Positions 1 to 12,631 of a stretch of DNA of 12,631 bases are shown piece by piece. The stretch spans positions 1-12,631 of the forward strand of contig NZ_ANIK01000096.1 of the NCBI RefSeq assembly GCF_000347175.1. Direction: 5' to 3'. Source of the DNA: Leptospira alstonii serovar Sichuan str. 79601 (GTDB lineage Bacteria > Spirochaetota > Leptospiria > Leptospirales > Leptospiraceae). The notes below the pieces were generated by a model. The model did no database searches. It was not told the DNA's origin and saw only the letters and a program-made list of their open reading frames with translations. Numbering within the stretch: the first letter of the stretch is position 1; each line of letters opens with the position of its first letter. A program made the position numbers and the translations under genes.

Positions 1-7
1 CTGCCAT

Positions 8-49
<42 letters not shown>

Positions 50-50
50 G

Positions 51-83
<33 letters not shown>

Positions 84-92
84 GATCGCTCG

Positions 93-2168
93 CTATATCT
101 TAAACTGGTTGATGAGGCGTAACAATCCTTCCGATTGAGTGTGCATGTTCTTGGAAAATCCGGTTAAGTCGTCCGCGCCGCTTGCGATCTCTTGAGTTCC
201 GTCCGAGATACTTAGGATCGTTTTTGTGATTTCGCCCGAAGCCCGTCTTTGTTCCTGAACGGCTCCTTCGATTTGAAGGCTGAAACTCATGAGTGAACTC
301 GCACTCTGATGAATTTTCTCCGTATTCTTTTCCTGAGTGTTCACCGAATCCAAAACGTTCTTAGCCGAAACTCCGAACATATCCACGGAACTTCTGAGTT
401 TTGCCAGAATTCCGGACGCTTCCTTAACCTTGCCGGTTCCGTTCATAACGGCTCGGTTCGTGGATTCCACGAGTTGTCCGATTTCTTGAACGCTGTTGGA
501 AGTTTGATACGCGAGTTTGGAAATTTCCTCCGCAACAACCGCAAATCCTTTTCCGGCCTCTCCGGCTCGTGCGGCTTCGATGGCGGCGTTTAACGCGAGT
601 AAGTTGGTCTTTTCGGAGATGTCCGTGATGATGGAAAGGATTTCGTTGATCCGAGAAGCGCTGTCCCCGATTTCGTCCATCGCCTTTGTGGATTGGTTCA
701 TGGAACTTTCTCCGGTGATCGCCTGTTGTTGCGATTCGCCTGCGAGAGAGGCGAGAGATTTCATCTCTTCGTTGATTTTTGCGATCTGTTCCTTCAAAAG
801 AATCACGTTTCCGTCGATGTCTTTCATGTGCGAAATCGCTTTTTCCATCGACGTACCCACGTTCTCCGCCGAGGAAGCCAGTTCCTCGATCGCCGCAGAA
901 GACTCTTCCGATGCGGAGGCTTGTTCCTGTGCGACGTCGTAAAAACTTTTGGACGATTCCGCCATCTGATCCGAAGTGGAATTCAAGGATTCGGAAGAAC
1001 CTTTGATCTCAAGGATGATCTTTTTGATGTTGTTCTTCATATGGTCCAAGGAGAGAAGAAGTTTTCCGATTTCGTCCTTACGTTCGTACTTATTATCTAC
1101 GATCAGATTTCCGGATGAAATTTCCTCGGAAAAGGAGATTGCGGCGGTAATTCCGTTCGTAATCAATTTTTTGAATATTACGTTAAATACGATTACGATG
1201 GCGATCATCGTGACCAAGGAGGTGGCTATGGTTTCCAGAATGATCAAGGACAGATTTTTCCAAAAGATGTCGTCGGGAACGCTGACTTCCAAAATCCATT
1301 TTTTATCGTAATTTCCGAGATAGAAAGAATAGAAAAAATGAATGGCCTTGTTTTTTTCATAGACCTGGATCTCTTTTTTCTTGCTTCCTTCTAAAATCAT
1401 TTTTTTCCATTCGGGATCTTGAATCTCTTTTCCTACGAGTTCGGGTTGTAAACCGTTTGCCGCGTAAAAACCTCCCGGTGAAATCAGGTTCACGTATCCT
1501 TCCCCCTGATAAGGACGAATCGGAGCCAACATCTCCTGCATGTTTTTCATTGCGATGTCCATACCTACGGCTCCGGCGACTTCTCCGTTTCTACGCACCG
1601 GTTTTACCACCGAAATCATTAAAACTTCTTTGCCGGATACCGGATAAGCGAAAGGATCGGCGATAAAGTCGATCCCCGTTTTTTTTGGAATATTATAAAA
1701 GTATCCGCTTACGTCCTGATTTTCGTAGTAGATCACCGGCTCGAGTACAAGGGGTTGATCCGGACCCGCCGATTTATTGAGGTAAGGAATGAATCTTCCG
1801 GTGGAATCGTAACCTTGTTTATTTACGTATTGAGAATCCTTCGAGTCGAACTTTCCCGGCTCAAAAACACACCAGGAGCCGAAGTAATTCGGATCGGAAT
1901 TGACGAGGTCTTTCAAGGTTTCTATCGTTTCTTCTCTTGTAGGTCTCGCGTGTGAAAGTTGGAACTCCAGTCCTCTTAATCCGCCTAAGGCCTTATCGAA
2001 AAAATCCTGGATTTCGAAAGCGTACCGAAAAGCGACCATCGAGGAAGAATCTTTGATGTCCTCCGTAAGTTTAAAATAAGTTGTGATCGCATTGATGGCG
2101 GTGATCGTAAGGCTTCCCGCCATGAGTACGAGCGCCAGATAAAACGAAATTCTAAACCGGATGCTCAT
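93..2168 (-). CDS. Methyl-accepting chemotaxis protein with a dCache sensor domain
   Basis: This is a 691-residue transmembrane chemoreceptor that should bind a small molecule in the periplasm and control CheA/CheW in the cytoplasm. Visible layout: TM1 at about 8-30; a periplasmic double-Cache region at about 35-300, with FEPGKFD (102-108), GRFIPY (124-129), PKKTG (161-165) and GMDIAM (202-207); TM2 at about 307-332; HAMP at about 333-388; and a long helical signalling domain to the C terminus. The hairpin tip is canonical ([20 protein letters not shown], 519-538). A Gln/Glu-rich methylation-like helix lies at about 414-435. There is no C-terminal CheR-tethering pentapeptide. The start has a good ribosome binding site (GAGG, 7 nt spacer) and sits 24 bp after the stop of the upstream beta-barrel gene, so the two are probably one operon. 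The family is certain. The ligand is unknown: the RxWY element of amino-acid-binding dCache domains is not seen. Confidence 0.97.
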   Translation of the reverse strand: MSIRFRISFYLALVLMAGSLTITAINAITTYFKLTEDIKDSSSMVAFRYAFEIQDFFDKALGGLRGLEFQLSHARPTREETIETLKDLVNSDPNYFGSWCVFEPGKFDSKDSQYVNKQGYDSTGRFIPYLNKSAGPDQPLVLEPVIYYENQDVSGYFYNIPKKTGIDFIADPFAYPVSGKEVLMISVVKPVRRNGEVAGAVGMDIAMKNMQEMLAPIRPYQGEGYVNLISPGGFYAANGLQPELVGKEIQDPEWKKMILEGSKKKEIQVYEKNKAIHFFYSFYLGNYDKKWILEVSVPDDIFWKNLSLIILETIATSLVTMIAIVIVFNVIFKKLITNGITAAISFSEEISSGNLIVDNKYERKDEIGKLLLSLDHMKNNIKKIILEIKGSSESLNSTSDQMAESSKSFYDVAQEQASASEESSAAIEELASSAENVGTSMEKAISHMKDIDGNVILLKEQIAKINEEMKSLASLAGESQQQAITGESSMNQSTKAMDEIGDSASRINEILSIITDISEKTNLLALNAAIEAARAGEAGKGFAVVAEEISKLAYQTSNSVQEIGQLVESTNRAVMNGTGKVKEASGILAKLRSSVDMFGVSAKNVLDSVNTQEKNTEKIHQSASSLMSFSLQIEGAVQEQRRASGEITKTILSISDGTQEIASGADDLTGFSKNMHTQSEGLLRLINQFKI

Positions 2169-2192
2169 GAATTTTCCTCTTCCATTTGTATT

Positions 2193-3761
<1,569 letters not shown>

Positions 3762-4447
3762 ACGTTTGCCACTTTATTAATTTTTTATTTCCTAATTTTC
3801 GAATTTCAGGCGGAAATGAAATTTCAAATTTTCGGACTTTGATTGTCGAGATGACCCGAAAAGATAACAAAAATAGAAAGGAAAGAGAAGAATCAACTAG
3901 GAAAAACATTTTCTTTCGGCAAACCGAAACGTAGAATTTATTTTAAAACCGGCGTTCTTTTTTCCTCTAGGACGGAATACGTTGTTTGATTTTGAAAGTT
4001 TTAAAACGGATTAAAAAATGATCTTTCATAGATCCGGATGAATTGAGACAAAATTGCGTTTTTTTAATGCGAGAAAAAAGAAAGGTTTATAGGAATCGGG
4101 AGGAAACCCTTTGCAAATGAAATCGGGTTCTTTAAAAACAAGCCGTTTTGGTTTTTTTGTTCCTAAGAATTAAGAATGAAATTATATAAAGATATCTGTA
4201 TTTTATAATTTTAATGCGGAATTTGAATTTTAAGTGATAAGTTGACAAGTGATCCGCGAATCATGTCGGAAATCTATGGACTGGATTGAGTGAGACTTCT
4301 ATAAAATTTGGACTTTAACGTTAAGAGCCGGTCTCAAAACTTCACAAGACTCATAATGAATGCAAGTAGGAGTTCCCACGTTTTTGGTCAAACTCGGGCT
4401 GGATTCACTCAAGCTTTCTCCACGAATTCACGTTTAAGATAAAAAGT
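3762..4447. other. 686-bp AT-rich gene-free gap with small inverted repeats
   Basis: No open frame of useful length or recognisable protein is seen on either strand. The gap lies upstream of the beta-barrel gene and downstream of the metallopeptidase gene, both on the minus strand, so it should hold the promoter of the barrel-chemoreceptor operon. Small structures near that gene are: GAATTTCA/TGAAATTTC flanking an 8-nt spacer (3801-3825), TTTTCGG/CCGAAAA with a 20-nt loop (3829-3862), and a compact TTTCGG-CAAA-CCGAAA hairpin (3914-3929). At 4366-4380 there is a GTAGGAGTTCCCACG motif whose complement resembles a motif at 8271-8286. I recall this motif as an interspersed leptospiral sequence but cannot confirm it here. 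No convincing -35/-10 pair was found. Confidence 0.6.
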
Positions 4448-5482
4448 CTAATCCGAACGCATCTCTAAAAAAAGGCGGTCCAAAAATTCCATTTGTTTTT
4501 TACATCTGGGCTCCTGAATTCCATTTTTCATTTCGTAGATTTTTTTTCCGTCTTGAACGACTTCCAAAGTCCAAATTTTCTTTTGTAATTTTGTATGGAC
4601 GTAGGAAACGAACGAGTCCGCAAAAAAATCGTCTCCGTTTGTCGCGGAATAAAGAGTGGGAAAGGGAGTTTTTTCCAAGGCGGGATAAATCTTCATCCAG
4701 TTGTTTTTGAGGTCGATCGGTTGGGAGGAATAGAATCGGATTTCCTTTCGAATCGGAAACGACGAATCCAAATACGAAACGTTTTCGGTTTCCCAAATCC
4801 CCTTTGAAAATTCGAATGTACTAAAGTTTCGATTTTTCTCCCGAAAATCGGGAACGATTTTTTTCTGAACGCCGATGATATGACCGACTTCGTGTAACAA
4901 AATGTATTCGATCGCCGTCGAGATATCGTCTCGGGAATCCGATTCGATTCTTACTTGGATCTGAACGTTCCCGGAAGCAAAGGGAGAATTTTCTTTTTTG
5001 GTGATCCATCGGTTTGCGGTCTGGGTCAATAGGTCCGTATCTAAAAAGATCACGCCGCCCACGGAAATCTCACCGTCGTAAACGAAAGAACTGAGTCCCG
5101 TACTTCCCAAATTTTTACAAAGAATCACTCGAAAGAGGGACCGATCGAGCCAGGTATTTACGGAATTCGGAAGGGACTTTCGAACGGCCCGTATATGATT
5201 CTTCCAAATTTCCAAATCGATTTCCGCTTGCGGAGAATCGGAAAAACCGTCGATCCGATTCATTTCCCGGAGAAAGTTTTGTTCGTCCGAGTTAAGACCT
5301 GCGATTCTGCGTTCCCAACCTTCGGATAAGGAATAACGTTCGACCTTTGTGATCGGGTGATCTTTAAAAAGCGGATAATACGGATTATTTCCCGAAGGTT
5401 TACAAAAAAAGAGTAAGAAAAGGACGGATACGATCCGAAACGTTCGGATTTTTTTTTTCAAAGTGTCGTCGAGTAAAAACAT
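4448..5482 (-). CDS. Putative zinc-metallopeptidase lipoprotein
   Basis: The protein has 344 residues. The N terminus (basic KKKIRTFR, then VSVLFLLFFC) ends in a spirochaete-type lipobox with Cys27 as the probable lipidated residue, so it should be membrane-anchored and face outside the cytoplasm. The catalytic signature is LLHEVGHIIG (195-204), an HExxH motif with His197, Glu198 and His201. Further on, SATNGDDFFADSF (279-291) looks like the third-ligand helix of gluzincins of the anthrax lethal factor type, where the family has EFFAE. Here the ligand position is Asp285, a conservative change. I do not recognise the rest. Substrate and role are unknown. It is divergent from the small exported protein/SpoIIE cluster, starting 154 bp from the preferred start of the first gene there. 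No strong ribosome binding site precedes the ATG. Confidence 0.75.
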   Translation of the reverse strand: MFLLDDTLKKKIRTFRIVSVLFLLFFCKPSGNNPYYPLFKDHPITKVERYSLSEGWERRIAGLNSDEQNFLREMNRIDGFSDSPQAEIDLEIWKNHIRAVRKSLPNSVNTWLDRSLFRVILCKNLGSTGLSSFVYDGEISVGGVIFLDTDLLTQTANRWITKKENSPFASGNVQIQVRIESDSRDDISTAIEYILLHEVGHIIGVQKKIVPDFREKNRNFSTFEFSKGIWETENVSYLDSSFPIRKEIRFYSSQPIDLKNNWMKIYPALEKTPFPTLYSATNGDDFFADSFVSYVHTKLQKKIWTLEVVQDGKKIYEMKNGIQEPRCKKQMEFLDRLFLEMRSD

Positions 5483-5636
5483 AGGAAAGATTTTTCCAAA
5501 GTCCCGAAAATAAGTAAACCGGAAGCTTGTCGTTTTGAAAAAAAAAAGCCTTCGACCGGAATGGTTTGCGCTTATTCAGGAGGCTTGTAAACTTGGACCA
5601 CAAAATTTCCAAGGATCGGGAAATTTAAAAACGAAG

Positions 5637-7344
<1,708 letters not shown>

Positions 7345-7351
7345 AAAATAA

Positions 7352-8125
<774 letters not shown>

Positions 8126-8379
8126 ATCATTCGAACGTAAGAATGTTCCGACAACTTTGCCGTGAATAACCGGTGCATCTCAGCCTGAATCGGATGTTGA
8201 GAAATATCGGGAGACATTTCTTTATCACGGATTCGTATTTCTTGCAACGGCGATTTTCGAGTAAAATTTTTGTCGGAACTCCTACAAGCTCTTATAAAAG
8301 ATTACAATTACTCGGTGCAAATCCCTCCGGGAAGGACTTGTTGAGTATCGTTAAAGACGCGTATATCGAAGGAGAAACT
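8126..8379. other. Non-coding spacer with a repeat-like inverted pair
   Basis: This 254-bp stretch separates the hydratase from the DUF192 gene. A frame on the plus strand stays open from a GTG at 8173, but its translation looks like chance coding and contains no domain. TGTTCCGACA (8144-8153) and TGTCGGAACT (8271-8280) form an inverted pair, 9 of 10 matching. The second is part of TGTCGGAACTCCTACA (8271-8286), similar to the complement of 4366-4380. I read this as a degenerate interspersed repeat. Confidence 0.45.
8369..8374 (+). promoter_or_regulatory. Ribosome binding site that fixes the DUF192 start
   Basis: AAGGAG lies 5 nt before TTG 8380, which is followed at once by a signal-peptide-like stretch. 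No comparable site precedes the GTG at 8173, the start of the longest open frame. Confidence 0.6.
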
Positions 8380-8835
<456 letters not shown>

Positions 8836-8865
8836 TCGACTCACTCGCGGTTATGGGCGTTGGAT

Positions 8866-8893
8866 AATCATCGGGGAGTTTTCCCCGATGATT
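8866..8893. terminator. Perfect 12-bp stem-loop between convergent genes
   Basis: The arms AATCATCGGGGA (8866-8877) and TCCCCGATGATT (8882-8893) pair perfectly around the loop GTTT. It lies 30 nt past the DUF192 stop and 9 nt past the DUF3332 stop on the other strand, so it can act on both transcripts. Neither side has a proper U-tract after the stem, so termination may be weak or the stem may mainly protect the 3' ends. Confidence 0.6.
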
Positions 8894-8902
8894 GGAAAAA
8901 AT

Positions 8903-9508
<606 letters not shown>

Positions 9509-9687
9509 TGAAAGGACAACTCCTTATATCGAATTTTTGAAAATTGAATCGTTTCCTTGAAAATTATGCAAGGTTTTTCTTTTTTCAAAAAGGAAATTCG
9601 AGTCGGACGTATGAGAACTTCGGATCATAATTCCTTGACCGGATCTACGTTTGAAAAAAGATAGAGGGAGTACCGGGAGCGAAAGGT

Positions 9688-11142
<1,455 letters not shown>

Positions 11143-11615
11143 TTGTGAAGTAAGTTTCGCCAAATGAACGTTAGGCGACATGATGGAGAAGATTTATTAA
11201 AATCTCTGCGCCTTAGTTTCCCCTGATTTTGGGCGGGCAACTAAAGTGAATTGCTTCCTGAACTAAAGTTTCACTCCCCGCCGAATGATCCATAGAGAAT
11301 GAGACGCCTATTTCAATGAATCGCTCCCTACGGGCCACGAAATTGGTAGAAAGGCTTGGGAGGCTTTTCTCTATCATAAAATCATACTTTTTGCAAGTAA
11401 AAAGTTTCATTCTTGTCGGAACACTTGAAAAATATGCGTTTTTGATCCTTCTTATTCCAAAGATCTTCTTAACTTGTGGGTAAGGTTATGGTTCTCAATA
11501 GATCGCGTTTCAGGTCGTTCGAGGTTTAACTAAAGACGATTGCTCCTTACTCATAACTTTATAATCAAGTAACTAATATTTTGCATTGAAGCAGTGTTTT
11601 GCGATAAAAATTAAC

Positions 11616-11641
11616 GGTACTCAATTTTATAGAGATCAGTA
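11616..11641. repeat. Dispersed repeat, copy 1
   Basis: These 26 bases match 12349-12374 at 24 positions in the same orientation. Similarity extends weakly to the left (GCAG...TTTG.G). It abuts the broken end of the transposase remnant, so it may be an internal or terminal piece of the same lost element. Confidence 0.6.
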
Positions 11642-11767
11642 AGATCCTAAAACCCTATCTCTGCCTATTTTGATGTAATATTCTTGCAGGACAGGTTTGA
11701 ACATCTCATAAAGCTTTCCGCCTTCGGCCCTTATCCGACGATCCTTATATAATCGAATACCGTAAAT
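11636..11767 (-). pseudogene. Remnant of an IS3-like transposase (OrfB region)
   Basis: The minus-strand frame is open for 43 codons between two stops. Its translation includes [16 protein letters not shown] and [15 protein letters not shown]. This matches the pattern seen early in OrfB of some IS3-family elements (GGRKLY..LKP.L....IKIGRD.LF.LL), which I recall from the family. It has no start codon, no DDE catalytic residues and no downstream half: the frame breaks right after GRDRVL, where it runs into the dispersed repeat at 11616-11641. It is a fragment with no function as a protein. The family assignment is by eye. Confidence 0.5.
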
Positions 11768-12348
11768 TTAAAGACGAATCTTCGTTTTAGAAACAGAATT
11801 CTGAAAACATTATATAGTTCCGAGTAAACCCTAACACTTAAAGCGTAAGAGTTTCTACGGATTCCATTTAGACGAACTTCCGGGCGATCCATCGTATTAA
11901 GAATTTATAAAGCTCGGATATAATCCGATGGGAGCCGATATAGAACGGACTTTTTCAACTGATGAAGATCGCAAAACCCACTCGTACGGAAATTCGATCG
12001 TTATCTTTGGATTTTATAGAAGTTTTTGAATGAAAAAATAACCCGAAAACGATCCCAATTAATACTTAAGTAAAATTTAATAAATAATCCGGATTTTAAA
12101 AAAATACGAATCAGAATTCAAATACAATTCATATATATGTTTAGAATAAGCGGACTATCATTTGTATTCATTAGAATATCGTAAACAGTGAAAGGTTTGG
12201 TTTTCACTAAAAAAGCAAACAGGAAGATAAAAGGTGAAAATGATGAAAATAAATTCAAAGATTCCAACGGGTTTCTTTTTATTACTGAGAACTATAATAG
12301 AGTGTCCAAAATTATGTGCCTAAACGCAGGATTTGTGCTCAATTTGAT

Positions 12349-12374
12349 GGTACTCTATTTTATAGGGATCAGTA
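12349..12374. repeat. Dispersed repeat, copy 2
   Basis: This copy differs from 11616-11641 at 2 of 26 positions. About 45 bp to its left is TGTCCAAAATTATGTGCC (12303-12320), which has the look of an insertion-sequence end, though I cannot name the element. No transposase coding remains beside it. Confidence 0.6.
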
Positions 12375-12401
12375 GGAACTTTAGAAAATCCATATACAAA
12401 T

Positions 12402-12470
<69 letters not shown>

Positions 12471-12538
12471 CGACGGGGTTATGAATGGAATCGTTTATCG
12501 TAAGGTTACGTTTTAATTTCTCAAAAAAGGGGGAGAAA

Positions 12539-12631
12539 ATGGGTCGTTGGATAGTTCTATTAGTATTTTTGTCGGTTTCGGTGGGAGTCGGTTTCACTTA
12601 CGGGGTAAGCCCCGCAATTATCGATCTTTTA
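12539..12631 (+). CDS. Start of an exported or membrane protein, cut by the window end
   Basis: The ATG at 12539 follows a strong ribosome binding site (AGGGGGAG, 12528-12535, 3 nt spacer). All 31 codons to the window end are open. The product begins MGRWIVLLVFLSVSVGVGFT, a short basic start and a hydrophobic segment of about 17 residues, so it is a signal peptide or a first membrane helix, followed by YGVSPAIIDLL. The family cannot be told from this much. The gene is preceded by the gene-free repeat region, so it most likely has its own promoter. Confidence 0.7.
   Translation, partial: MGRWIVLLVFLSVSVGVGFTYGVSPAIIDLL

Noticed and set aside
309..1118. Several plus-strand open frames opposite the chemoreceptor gene
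   Set aside because: They mirror the codon pattern of the real minus-strand gene, and have no domains or ribosome binding sites.
4242..4247. TTGACA as a promoter -35 element
   Set aside because: The sequence 17 nt downstream is GTCGGA, with no -10-like hexamer at 16-18 nt, and no plus-strand gene follows.
11386..11405. ACTTTTT/AAAAAGT hairpin as a terminator
   Set aside because: The stem is almost all A-T and there is no gene ending just before it.
11213..11410. 65-codon minus-strand open frame
   Set aside because: No ribosome binding site or recognisable fold, and it lies in a repeat-like non-coding region. I take it as chance coding.
11891..12030. Short plus-strand frame of about 40 codons including MGADIERTFSTDEDRK
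   Set aside because: No ribosome binding site, no start supported by context and no family resemblance.
12601..12614. CGGGG-TAAG-CCCCG hairpin
   Set aside because: It lies inside the start of an open reading frame, has only a 5-bp stem and no U-tract after it.

Overview
The window looks like chromosomal DNA of a pathogenic-clade Leptospira. This rests on coding style (TTG starts, loose spirochaete-type lipoboxes), on gene families that recall leptospiral genes, and on AT-rich gaps that hold short degenerate repeats and a transposase scrap. The species cannot be fixed. Coding GC seems to be in the low-to-mid 40s percent by eye, above what I associate with L. interrogans, but this was not computed.

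Left block (1-3761, minus strand): an outer-membrane beta-barrel protein with an added N-terminal SH3/LSm-like module sits 24 bp upstream of a full-length dCache chemoreceptor, so the pair is probably co-transcribed. A hairpin lies just past the chemoreceptor stop. A 686-bp gene-free gap (3762-4447) follows.

Centre (4448-8835): a putative zinc-metallopeptidase lipoprotein (minus) is divergent from a tight plus-strand cluster: a small exported protein of unknown function, a six-helix membrane SpoIIE/RsbU-type PP2C phosphatase that overlaps it by 26 nt, and a crotonase-fold enoyl-CoA hydratase 7 nt further on. A separate DUF192 secreted protein follows. It is best read from a TTG start at 8380, because the longer open frame runs back through non-coding, repeat-like DNA.

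Right block (8836-12631): DUF192 converges on a DUF3332 membrane protein or lipoprotein (minus) across a perfect 12-bp hairpin. DUF3332 is divergent from an MBOAT (AlgI/DltB-type) O-acyltransferase with its catalytic residues intact and no transfer partner beside it in the window. The next 1.4 kb (11143-12538) holds no convincing intact gene. It contains a minus-strand remnant of an IS3-like transposase, a 26-bp dispersed repeat in two copies about 0.7 kb apart, and two tandem copies of a 34-35-bp unit. A new gene with a signal-peptide-like N terminus and a strong ribosome binding site begins at 12539 and runs off the window.

I see no clear defence island, CRISPR array, prophage or tRNA. The less ordinary items are the porin-like protein/chemoreceptor pair, the small exported protein overlapping a membrane phosphatase, the lipoprotein peptidase with an Asp at the expected third zinc-ligand position, and the decayed mobile-element region.
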